Shown here: one piece after another, positions 1-4,373 of the stretch
Position numbering within the stretch: position 1 is the first letter of the stretch
Layout: every line of letters starts with the position of its first letter
NCBI GenBank assembly: GCA_026014905.1
Contig: JAOZHK010000067.1
Span: 1 to 5,355 of the forward strand
DNA: 5,355 bases
Reading direction: 5' to 3'
From: Candidatus Bathyarchaeota archaeon
Lineage (GTDB): Archaea > Thermoproteota > Bathyarchaeia > RBG-16-48-13 > GCA-020355125
The notes under the pieces: model-generated
What the model was told of the DNA's origin: nothing
What the model saw: the letters and a program-made list of their open reading frames with translations, nothing else
Databases searched by the model: none
Translations under genes and position numbers: made by a program

Positions 1-617
1 GATCCACCGGGAACGTCGTGGCGACTGACATCGACATGCGGTTCCTGCGGCGAATCAATGCTCCAAACCTCGAGATTCGGCAACACGACATCCTCGCGGA
101 TAACCTGGAGACAAATCATTACGACTTAGTGCACTGTCGCAAGATTCTCCACCACTTGTCCGAACCGGAGAAGGCGCTGAAACGTATGGCGGATGCCGTG
201 CGACCAGGCCGCTGGCTGCTGGCTGAGGAAGATGATTGGGGTTCCATGTTATCTGCAGACGTCACAGAACCTTCCGCAACGCCGTTCGTAGCGATCCTGA
301 AAGTCCTCTATGACAATCTACGGAAGAAAGGTATGGTGGACTACTATTTTGGTCGCAGAGTGCGCGGCCTCGTGGAAGGACTCGGGTTCACGGATGTAGG
401 CCAAGAGGGGTGGACGCGCATGGTCCGTCGAGGTGATCCCTTTGCGAATCTTTACTTATCGCCCGAGACATGGGAAGCGGCACGGGATAGCCTGGCTTTA
501 GCTGAGTTATGCACACAAGAACAGTATGATATTCTTAGTCGCGTGTTCGTGAACACAGACCTGGACTACCCGTTTTACACGTTGTTCAGCGCATGGGGCA
601 AGAAGCCAGAGGGCTAA
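1..617 (+). CDS. Class I SAM-dependent methyltransferase, 5'-truncated by window edge
   Basis: The reading frame is open to the left edge (first full codon at base 3), so the start and the glycine-rich SAM-binding motif I lie outside the window. What remains begins STGNVVATDID, which aligns with residue 66 onward of the next gene. The visible part carries the acidic end of strand 2 (VVATDID), the motif-IV region YDLVHCRKILHHLSEPEKAL, and the post-motif RPGRWLLAEEDD. It ends in the shared tail LFSAWGKKP. About half of the residues match the downstream paralogue by eye, including YFGRR, the GLGF region and LFSAW. One difference is RPGRW where the paralogue and most UbiE-type enzymes have RPGGW. 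The frame is intact, so I see no sign of a pseudogene. A GTG at 18 is internal, not the start. Substrate is unknown; the family methylates small molecules, lipids or quinones. Base composition is clearly more GC-rich than the genes from 2500 on, which suggests acquisition by transfer. Confidence 0.88.
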   Translation, partial: STGNVVATDIDMRFLRRINAPNLEIRQHDILADNLETNHYDLVHCRKILHHLSEPEKALKRMADAVRPGRWLLAEEDDWGSMLSADVTEPSATPFVAILKVLYDNLRKKGMVDYYFGRRVRGLVEGLGFTDVGQEGWTRMVRRGDPFANLYLSPETWEAARDSLALAELCTQEQYDILSRVFVNTDLDYPFYTLFSAWGKKPEG

Positions 618-619
618 GC

Positions 620-1420
620 ATGAGTGAACCACAGTACTACCACGCTGGCGAGAAGGAGGACGTGGAGTTTCAACGTCTTTCAATTCAAGCAAGAGTCTAC
701 GATCCAGTCACGTTTCGTCTCATGGAGGCAGCAGGAGTTGCGGAGGATTGGAAGTGTCTCGAGGTGGGTGCCGGAGCAGGATCAATCGTACAATGGCTCT
801 CATCGCGCGTTGGATCTAAGGGGCAGGTGGTTGCCACTGACGTCGATCTAAAGTTTCTCCGCCGCCTGAGTGCTCCCAACCTGGAGATCCGACAACACAA
901 CATTCTGGACGATACGCTGGAGACGAGTCACTACGACCTCGCTCACTGTCGAATGGTCCTTATGCATCTATCTGACCCCGAGAAAGCCCTGAGGAAGATG
1001 GCGGACTCACTTCGACCAGGTGGCTGGCTAATCATTGAGGATATTGACTGTGGTTCTCTGCTCTCTGCAGAGGTCACGAATCCCTCCGCAGCCCACTACG
1101 CAACCACGCTTAGAGCCTTAGCTGATTTCCTCAGCAAGAGACGAATTGCGGACCTGTACTTTGGACGTCGACTGCGAAGCCTGGTGGAAAGTCTCGGATA
1201 CGAGGATGTTGGCCACGAGGGATTCACCTACGTGCTTCACGGAAGCGACCCGATGGCCGACATGTACGCAACGAGCTTCATGGCTGCCGCAAGCCCAATG
1301 ATTGCAGCCAAGCTACTCGCATGGGAAGATGCTGACAAAGTCTACCAGCTATTCCTGGACCCGGGTTTCAGTTATCCCGGACGCACATTGTTCAGCGCAT
1401 GGTGCAGGAAACCTAGCTAG
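620..1420 (+). CDS. Class I SAM-dependent methyltransferase, 266 aa, tandem paralogue
   Basis: This cytosolic protein transfers methyl groups from S-adenosylmethionine to an unknown, probably small, acceptor. Motif I is CLEVGAGAGS (residues 46-55), followed by the acidic strand-2 end VVATDVD (70-76) that should contact the SAM ribose. The motif-IV region is YDLAHCRMVLMHLSDPEKAL (105-124) and the next strand carries LRPGGWLIIEDID. The N-terminal YYHAGEKEDVEFQRLSIQ stretch is typical of bacterial members of this group. I chose the ATG at 620 over an in-frame ATG at 593: it leaves a 2-bp gap after the upstream stop, has a GAGGG-type SD about 8 bases before it, and begins where homologues usually begin. 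It should be co-transcribed with the upstream copy. The stop TAG lies inside CTAGCTAGCTA, which supplies stops in all three frames. The substrate cannot be read from sequence. Confidence 0.93.
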   Translation: MSEPQYYHAGEKEDVEFQRLSIQARVYDPVTFRLMEAAGVAEDWKCLEVGAGAGSIVQWLSSRVGSKGQVVATDVDLKFLRRLSAPNLEIRQHNILDDTLETSHYDLAHCRMVLMHLSDPEKALRKMADSLRPGGWLIIEDIDCGSLLSAEVTNPSAAHYATTLRALADFLSKRRIADLYFGRRLRSLVESLGYEDVGHEGFTYVLHGSDPMADMYATSFMAAASPMIAAKLLAWEDADKVYQLFLDPGFSYPGRTLFSAWCRKPS

Positions 1421-1423
1421 CTA
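1413..1423. repeat. CTAGCTAGCTA palindromic stop-cassette repeat, copy 1
   Basis: The element overlaps the methyltransferase stop. TAG at 1414, TAG at 1418 (the one used) and TAA at 1422 fall in three different frames. Because the unit is self-complementary, the opposite strand also gains stops. Confidence 0.6.
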
Positions 1424-1457
1424 AATGATCGTCAAATAGAACTTCTTTCGTGATATG

Positions 1458-1468
1458 GCTAGCTAGCT
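1458..1468. repeat. GCTAGCTAGCT palindromic repeat, copy 2
   Basis: A second copy of the same palindrome lies 34 bp beyond the first. Each copy can self-pair and the two can pair with each other, so an RNA through here could form a hairpin just after the methyltransferase stop. Confidence 0.55.
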
Positions 1469-1573
1469 TTGAAGAGAGGTTGACGTGTCGGCCGTATCCC
1501 ATCTTCTGTGTGTATTTCTGGAACAGTAATGGATGTTTCATGATAAATATTGAATATGCTACATTTTTAACAC

Positions 1574-1608
1574 TTTTTAGTCATCGGGGTCGATGATGAG
1601 CGTGGGCC
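1574..1608. repeat. Composite spacer repeat, copy A1
   Basis: This copy contains TTAG, then TCATCGGGGTCGATGA (a perfect 6-bp inverted repeat TCATCG/CGATGA around GGGT), then a tail GAGCGTGGGC that matches copy A2 with few changes. It lies 65 bp past the stop of the - strand gene ending at 1661. It is related to copies at 2154, 4630 and 5195. Confidence 0.5.
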
Positions 1609-1642
1609 TAATAACTATACTGGGATGTAAGACTTTAAACAG

Positions 1643-1649
1643 AAAAAAA
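1643..1649 (-). terminator. U-tract end of the ABM-fold gene
   Basis: Seven As on the + strand give a run of seven Us in the - strand transcript, 11 bases after the stop codon at 1661-1663, with no GC-rich stem. This fits an archaeal U-tract terminator. T-rich runs at 1564-1579 could end + strand transcription from the methyltransferase side. Confidence 0.4.
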
Positions 1650-1660
1650 GAAGAAGCAGA

Positions 1661-1972
1661 CTATGTCGTAGCCTGTTCTTTCAAAATGGATAAAGTGATC
1701 TCTTTGGTTTTTTTCCAAGAGATAATCTCACGCGTGTCCGAGATGATGCCCGGCCAGAAGCGTTGCGCGAGCTTATACGCTTCCTCCCGTGAAGGCAATT
1801 CAACGATCGCATAGCCTTCGCCTGGATTGAAGGACCCCATTTCCGTGAAGATGCCCGCCTTGACGAGGTCATCCGCCGCAGCCATGTTCGTCTCTGTTTG
1901 CTTGAGAGCAGCTTGTGGGTCAGTGGGTTGCATCGCTGTGTTTACTTTATAGAGCATTAAAAAGCGTGGCAT
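1661..1972 (-). CDS. Small alpha-beta-barrel (ABM-fold) protein, 103 aa
   Basis: This small soluble protein begins MPRFLMLYKVNTAMQPTDP and contains a mid-region GSFNPGEGYAIVELPSREEA (about residues 46-65) followed by YKLAQRFWPGI. The pattern of a first beta strand, a helix that includes AADDLVKAGIF, a GEGYAIVE strand and then an EEA-rich helix is that of dimeric alpha-beta-barrel proteins (the broad DUF3303/YCII/EthD-like group). Homologues of this type are common in soil bacteria and Nitrososphaeria and mostly lack an assigned reaction. The start is well supported: a strong SD, AGGAGG (1984-1989 on the other strand), lies 11 bases before the ATG. A run of As at 1643-1649, read as Us on this strand, should end the transcript. 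The upstream leader contains an inverted repeat that can hide the SD (see separate entry). No catalytic residues are evident, so enzyme or binding function is open. Confidence 0.85.
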   Translation of the reverse strand: MPRFLMLYKVNTAMQPTDPQAALKQTETNMAAADDLVKAGIFTEMGSFNPGEGYAIVELPSREEAYKLAQRFWPGIISDTREIISWKKTKEITLSILKEQATT

Positions 1973-1984
1973 TCTTTGATATTC

Positions 1985-2063
1985 CTCCTGATTAGATTCA
2001 TGCTTGCGTAGGATAAGGATTGCCCGTACATTTGCGGGTTTTGTACTGTTACGCGATCAGGAG
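1985..2063 (-). promoter_or_regulatory. Structured 5' leader that can sequester the SD
   Basis: Read on the - strand, CTCCTGAT (2063-2056) is perfectly complementary to ATCAGGAG (1992-1985), which holds most of the SD of the 103-aa gene. Two further stems can nest inside: GCGTA (2054-2050) with TACGC (2010-2006), and GTACA (2046-2042) with TGTAC (2030-2026). A competing stem CCCG (2038-2035)/CGGG (2026-2023) shares bases with the inner one. The nesting suggests a switchable translation control element such as a riboswitch, protein-binding leader or thermosensor. I do not recognise a known class, and the transcription start is not established. Apart from the flanking repeat copy at 2154 I see no gene between 1973 and 2246. 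Confidence 0.45.
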
Positions 2064-2153
2064 TCCAACATCTATTAATTATCAAACTTTACATTACTGC
2101 CATGAAATATTCGCACTTACTAACTACAACGCTATGACTTTTAGTACTCGTGA

Positions 2154-2190
2154 AGCTAGTTAGGTGTCGAGGTCGATGATCAACGCGGGC
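2154..2190. repeat. Composite spacer repeat, copy A2
   Basis: AGCTAGTTAG is followed by GTGTCGAGGTCGATGAT and the tail CAACGCGGGC. The right half matches copy A1 (GATGAT, A, CG, GGGC spaced alike), and the left half matches the AGCTAG half of copy B2. It lies 68 bp after the stop of the DUF3303-like gene (2247). Confidence 0.5.
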
Positions 2191-2224
2191 GGGCAAGTGT
2201 CATGCTTACCGTCGACAACGTGGA

Positions 2225-2236
2225 TAAAAATAAAAT
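2225..2236 (-). terminator. U-rich end of the DUF3303-like gene
   Basis: The - strand reads ATTTTATTTTTA, beginning about 10 bases after the stop at 2247-2249. This is a plausible archaeal U-rich terminator without a hairpin. Confidence 0.35.
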
Positions 2237-2246
2237 GAGGTGATAG

Positions 2247-2537
2247 TTATTGCTTTTGTGTCATCCTCGCTTTGATCATGTCTTCGTTGGAGACGATGGG
2301 TATGTATTGCATCGCGAGTTCAGGGAAGTAATACGTGGTCGTGTCGGTGATTTGCGCGGGATCTGTTACGTCAACCAGGCTGAAGCCTTTGCAGTAGCCA
2401 GTGTGATGGGGTGGAAAGAGGTATTTCGCGTATTTCTCGGGGGCTTGCTTGATTGCTTCCATGCGTTTCATTGATTTTTCAATGACTTTCTCGGTGTTCT
2501 CTGGACAGTATTCCCATTTCACAAGATATTTGGTCAT
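2247..2537 (-). CDS. DUF3303-like protein, 96 aa
   Basis: The protein starts MTKYLVKWEYCPENTEKVIE and contains KYLFPPHHTGYCKGFSLVDV (about residues 38-57). It then has a proline- and tyrosine-rich segment TTTYYFPELAMQYIPIVSNE. The order of first strand YLVKW, a long helix, a PPH-TG-CKGFS turn-strand and a final hydrophobic strand matches DUF3303, a dimeric alpha-beta-barrel family without assigned function that is frequent in Nitrososphaeria and some methanogens. The length is normal for the family. The start ATG has only a weak SD (AGGT at 2546-2549). The leader also has a four-codon AUG reading frame that ends over that SD, so translation may be coupled or modest. It is divergent from the small membrane protein gene, sharing a 135-bp promoter region. 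A U-rich stretch just past the stop is the likely terminator. Confidence 0.85.
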   Translation of the reverse strand: MTKYLVKWEYCPENTEKVIEKSMKRMEAIKQAPEKYAKYLFPPHHTGYCKGFSLVDVTDPAQITDTTTYYFPELAMQYIPIVSNEDMIKARMTQKQ

Positions 2538-2599
2538 TTTATTTTACCTACGATTCATGTTTTGTCGTGTTGGATGGTTTGACTATTTCATTTGTACGC

Positions 2600-2608
2600 G
2601 CATATAAT
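2600..2608. promoter_or_regulatory. TATA-like element in the divergent spacer
   Basis: CATATAATG in the spacer between the DUF3303-like gene (-) and the small membrane protein gene (+) is close to symmetric. It could serve as a TATA box for either direction, placing a start site about 40 bases before each start codon. Assignment to a strand is not possible by eye. Confidence 0.3.
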
Positions 2609-2650
2609 GCTATTCACTACAAAGAACTGGTAAGTACGGTACGCGTGTGC

Positions 2651-2667
2651 GTTATAAAGGGTTATAA
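2651..2667. promoter_or_regulatory. GTTATAA direct repeat at 10-bp spacing
   Basis: GTTATAAAGG is followed directly by GTTATAACAG, so two GTTATAA units sit exactly one helical turn apart, ending 5 bp before the ATG at 2673. The second unit is part of the palindrome GTTATAAC. It may be an operator or a paired TATA-like site. Confidence 0.3.
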
Positions 2668-2672
2668 CAGTG

Positions 2673-2903
2673 ATGAAGCGTGAATCAAGACAGAGCATAG
2701 CTACTTATTCAGTTGTTTTTGCCTTTGAGCTAGCTATTGTTAACAAAATGAAGCTAGATTACGCGAATGGATGCGAAGCGTTATATACTGTATCACACCT
2801 AATCATCAACCCCGCCATGATCGCGTTAGGTATCAGTTTAATTGGATTACTCCTCATTTCTGTTTACACGTATGCTACCATCAAGAAACGGGATAACATA
2901 TAG
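2673..2903 (+). CDS. Small hypothetical membrane protein, 76 aa
   Basis: I do not recognise this protein with certainty. It has a short basic N-terminus (MKRESRQ), a first moderately hydrophobic stretch TYSVVFAFELAIV (about residues 11-23), a polar middle with one cysteine, and a strong C-terminal membrane segment MIALGISLIGLLLISVY (about residues 49-65). A charged tail KKRDNI follows. Two membrane passes with an INPAM turn before the second recall very small DUF5658-like membrane proteins, but that is only a guess. The ATG at 2673 was chosen; an overlapping GTG at 2670 would add one residue, and neither has a clear SD. It meets the CxxC protein gene tail to tail with 1 bp between the stops, and a GCTAGCTAGC repeat lies 7 bp past its stop. 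Confidence 0.5.
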   Translation: MKRESRQSIATYSVVFAFELAIVNKMKLDYANGCEALYTVSHLIINPAMIALGISLIGLLLISVYTYATIKKRDNI

Positions 2904-2904
2904 C

Positions 2905-3018
2905 TCAAGTGCTAGCTAGCCATATTTCTTCCATTTTGAAAAGTCGATGTCCATTTGTCTTATAATGATTCAAGCTTAGTGAACCATGCTTATGACATTT
3001 GATACACAAGACTTGCAT
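2905..3018 (-). CDS. Tiny CxxC (half zinc-ribbon) protein, 37 aa, possibly truncated
   Basis: The peptide begins MQVLCIKCHKHGSLSLNHYK, with C5-x2-C8 followed by HKHGS, as in the first half of small zinc-ribbon proteins of Nitrososphaeria. It is supported by a well-placed SD, GAGGT (3025-3029), 6 bases before the ATG. No second CxxC is present: the frame ends WLAST after passing through the GCTAGCTAGC repeat at 2911-2920, which codes for LAS. This suggests that a longer gene was cut short by rearrangement or repeat insertion, or else that the product dimerises or uses its histidines for metal. Its stop lies 1 bp from the stop of the membrane protein gene on the other strand. Confidence 0.45.
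   Translation of the reverse strand: MQVLCIKCHKHGSLSLNHYKTNGHRLFKMEEIWLAST
2911..2920. repeat. GCTAGCTAGC palindromic repeat, copy 3
   Basis: A perfect 10-bp palindrome 7 bp after the + strand stop at 2903, and inside the last codons of the opposing CxxC gene. A shorter relative, AGCTAGCTA, lies within the membrane protein gene at 2728-2736. Confidence 0.6.
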
Positions 3019-3024
3019 GTTGAG

Positions 3025-3029
3025 ACCTC
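3025..3029 (-). promoter_or_regulatory. SD of the CxxC mini-gene
   Basis: TGAGGT reads toward the - strand ATG at 3018 with a 6-base spacer. This site is the main reason for believing the 37-codon frame. Confidence 0.45.
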
Positions 3030-3053
3030 ATGATTGATTAGTGGTGTAGTATT

Positions 3054-3068
3054 GGGCGGGTGGGTGGG
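3054..3068 (+). promoter_or_regulatory. Perfect G-quadruplex motif with 1-nt loops
   Basis: GGGCGGGTGGGTGGG has four G3 runs with single-base loops (C, T, T), the loop arrangement known to give the most stable parallel quadruplexes. It lies 63 bp before the start codon at 3132, just before a TATA-like TTATAT (3075-3080), in an otherwise AT-rich spacer. Confidence 0.6.
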
Positions 3069-3074
3069 TCTAAG

Positions 3075-3080
3075 TTATAT
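3075..3080 (+). promoter_or_regulatory. TATA-like box of the methyltransferase-like gene
   Basis: TTATAT within AAGTTATATGC would place a transcription start near 3103, about 29 bases before the ATG at 3132. This is inferred from the usual archaeal distance of about 26 bp and is not otherwise supported. Confidence 0.3.
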
Positions 3081-3097
3081 GCTTTGTGTTTCAAAAA

Positions 3098-3137
3098 AGT
3101 CATTAACTAGTAGTCAATTGAGCACTACTTAATGACT
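3098..3137. promoter_or_regulatory. Inverted repeat spanning the start codon at 3132
   Basis: AGTCATTAACTAGTAGT (3098-3114) can pair with ACTACTTAATGACT (3124-3137): 14 base pairs with a 3-base bulge and the 9-base loop CAATTGAGC. The ATG sits in the right arm. A competing pair, TAACTAGT (3104-3111) with ACTAGTTA (3135-3142), also covers the ATG. It could be a translation-blocking hairpin or a DNA operator; which depends on where the transcript starts. Confidence 0.45.
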
Positions 3138-3761
3138 AGTTACAAGACACCAATACTTTACAAACAATATCATATCGATAAGAACGATGAACGGCTAGGA
3201 TTATTCACACTTCTTGAAAAGAAATTCGCAATCAAAAGCGCCTTGTACCCTGGAAGTTTCGTTCATATCACACCATCATTTGTCTTTCCTCTGGTCGTGT
3301 ATGTCGATAACTTTCCACAAACAAGTGAATTCTTCAATGACCCGAAACTTTTCGAATTTATTGATCAAAGGAAACTCTACAAGGACAAACCAGTAATCAG
3401 ATATAATCAAAAGGACTATAGACTGGACATTGGAGAATCATTAGAGTTATTCGATTTATTGATTTCACAACATGCTGGGTTCGTGTCTCACTTCTGTACA
3501 AAATACCTGAAATTGAACGGTTTGTTAATCGTGAATAATAGCCATGGCGATGCAAGCATGGCTTCCATAGATGACCGTTATGAATTGATTGGTGTTTTCA
3601 ACAAACGGCGTGAAAAGTATGTTTACTCAAACGTCAACTTGGATTCACATTTCATTCCCAAAAAGCCCATCGAAGTAACGAAAAAATATTTACAAAAAAT
3701 TCAAAGAGGCATTGGATACAAGAAATCAGCGTCGTCGTATCTTTTTAGAAGAATTAAATGA
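3132..3761 (+). CDS. SAM-dependent methyltransferase-like protein, 209 aa
   Basis: The protein appears to have a Rossmann-type methyltransferase core with altered motifs. The motif-I position reads ALYPGSFVHITPSFVFP (residues 37-53), without the usual GxGxG, followed by VVYVDN (55-60) as the acidic strand-2 end. A central strand and helix, FDLLISQHAGFVSHFC (107-122), leads to LKLNGLLIVNNSHGDASMA (126-144), where NNSHGD is the strongest landmark. This pattern occurs in a poorly studied family of about 200 residues in archaea and bacteria, usually labelled SAM-dependent methyltransferase or hypothetical. The C-terminus is strongly basic (YKKSASSYLFRRIK), which could favour nucleic-acid or membrane contact. 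There is no SD; the start codon lies inside an inverted repeat and downstream of a G-quadruplex motif and a TATA-like box. It is AT-rich, unlike the two methyltransferases at the left, so it belongs to a different stratum. Catalytic activity is unproven. Confidence 0.85.
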   Translation: MTSYKTPILYKQYHIDKNDERLGLFTLLEKKFAIKSALYPGSFVHITPSFVFPLVVYVDNFPQTSEFFNDPKLFEFIDQRKLYKDKPVIRYNQKDYRLDIGESLELFDLLISQHAGFVSHFCTKYLKLNGLLIVNNSHGDASMASIDDRYELIGVFNKRREKYVYSNVNLDSHFIPKKPIEVTKKYLQKIQRGIGYKKSASSYLFRRIK

Positions 3762-3775
3762 AAATTCAATTTCTA

Positions 3776-3853
3776 TTTTCTAATTTTCTAAACCCCATAA
3801 TATATTAGAAAATTCTAAAAAATATTTGATTTGATAAATTAGAAATTAGAAAA
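3776..3853. terminator. AT-rich inverted repeats, likely bidirectional terminator
   Basis: Between two convergent genes, TTTTCTAATTTTCTAA (3776-3791) is nearly the reverse complement of TTAGAAATTAGAAAA (3839-3853). A small perfect hairpin, TTAGAA/TTCTAA with a 2-base loop (3805-3818), lies between them. Both strands have T-rich stretches (3776-3788 on +; T-run at 3816-3822 on -). The spacer 3762-3857 holds no gene. Confidence 0.45.
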
Positions 3854-3857
3854 CACA

Positions 3858-4010
3858 CTAGTCTTTTTCAAACAGCAGATAATGATTGACCATGGTTGGT
3901 GATCCTTGTGCTTGATAGGTGTGAAGTCGCCATCCATTGAGTTGCCATTCCTGAATGATTTTACTGATGTTCTTATGGTGTCCTACTTGTACACATTCAT
4001 ATTGCTTCAT
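3858..4010 (-). CDS. DUF4177-like small protein, 50 aa
   Basis: The peptide begins MKQYECVQVGHHKNISKIIQ, continues EWQLNGWRLHTYQA, and ends HYLLFEKD. The order of an initial strand YECVQV, a helix ending in the landmark LNGWRLHTY (DUF4177 members have a similar GWEL turn), and a final strand YLLFEK matches the whole of this compact domain, whose usual length is about 50-60 residues. The function of the family is unknown. Translation is strongly supported by AGGAGGTG (4019-4026 on the other strand) 8 bases before the ATG, one of the best SD sites in the window. It follows the 83-aa gene by 48 bp on the same strand and is probably co-transcribed with it. It is short enough for an automatic length cut-off to drop it. 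Confidence 0.72.
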   Translation of the reverse strand: MKQYECVQVGHHKNISKIIQEWQLNGWRLHTYQAQGSPTMVNHYLLFEKD

Positions 4011-4018
4011 TAGGATTT

Positions 4019-4026
4019 CACCTCCT
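4019..4026 (-). promoter_or_regulatory. Strong SD of the DUF4177-like gene
   Basis: AGGAGGTG reads toward the ATG at 4010 with an 8-base spacer. It decides the start of this 50-codon gene. Confidence 0.65.
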
Positions 4027-4053
4027 GGAAAACAATGAATTAAACACTAACTG

Positions 4054-4061
4054 GCTAGCTA
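4054..4061. repeat. GCTAGCTA palindromic repeat at a stop codon, copy 4
   Basis: On the - strand the 83-aa gene ends in TAGCTAGC, so its stop TAG is the first part of the repeat. Confidence 0.5.
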
Positions 4062-4310
4062 TTCGCTCCATTGATAGTTTGAGAACTCAATTGCATGTAT
4101 TATTTTTTGAGAGAAGTCATGATCTTCACATTCAAATGTGTACATGACAAACCCATCGTAGGCAAAGAAGTGCATGCGTTTTCGATTATAGATAATCTTT
4201 GGTTTAGCTATCGCTACAAGTTCTAAGAATTCTCGTCGTCGAAATTTCACACGATAGGAACTTGTATGCTGTGCAGCTATCATTGTTGTAGTTGTTGCGG
4301 CTGTTGCCAT
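4059..4310 (-). CDS. Hypothetical protein, 83 aa
   Basis: I do not recognise this protein. The N-terminus MATAATTTTMIAAQHTSS is low in complexity and probably disordered. The rest looks like a compact domain: YRVKFRRREFLELVAIAKP, a basic NRKRMHFFAYDGFVMYTFEC (about residues 42-61), then HDFSQKIIHAIEFSNYQWSE. The alternation of basic and aromatic residues with one cysteine suggests a small alpha/beta protein, possibly nucleic-acid binding. A second ATG at codon 10 could be the true start. The first ATG has at best a partial SD (GTGAT), but an AT-rich TATA-like stretch at 4325-4338 is about one archaeal promoter distance away, so a leaderless transcript is possible. It lies between the zinc-ribbon gene (63 bp upstream) and the DUF4177-like gene (48 bp downstream). 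Confidence 0.65.
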   Translation of the reverse strand: MATAATTTTMIAAQHTSSYRVKFRRREFLELVAIAKPKIIYNRKRMHFFAYDGFVMYTFECEDHDFSQKIIHAIEFSNYQWSE

Positions 4311-4324
4311 TTTACATCACTTCG

Positions 4325-4338
4325 TAATAATTTATTTT
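4325..4338 (-). promoter_or_regulatory. TATA-like element of the 83-aa gene
   Basis: The - strand reads AAAATAAATTATTA centred about 22-25 bases before the ATG at 4310. That is near the archaeal TATA-to-start distance and would give a transcript with little or no leader. Confidence 0.3.
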
Positions 4339-4373
4339 CGTGTCATGTGGATGTGTGCTCACAGTAACTTGTT

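Noticed and set aside
507..903. Frames on both strands inside the methyltransferase genes
   Set aside because: They are other-frame readings of conserved methyltransferase sequence with no independent support.
1485..1529. 14-codon GTG frame with an AGAGAGG-type SD after the methyltransferase
   Set aside because: It is too short to judge and the peptide MSAVSHLLCV shows no recognisable feature.
1593..1814. + strand frame of 73 codons beginning in a spacer repeat
   Set aside because: It overlaps the well-supported 103-aa - strand gene, has no domain resemblance, and its start lies in repeat copy A1.
2250..2474. + strand frame of 74 codons with TTG start and a good SD (GAGGTGAT at 2237)
   Set aside because: It is the mirror of the DUF3303-like gene, whose protein clearly fits a family. 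The SD-like site is probably chance, although it was the best argument for an antisense gene.
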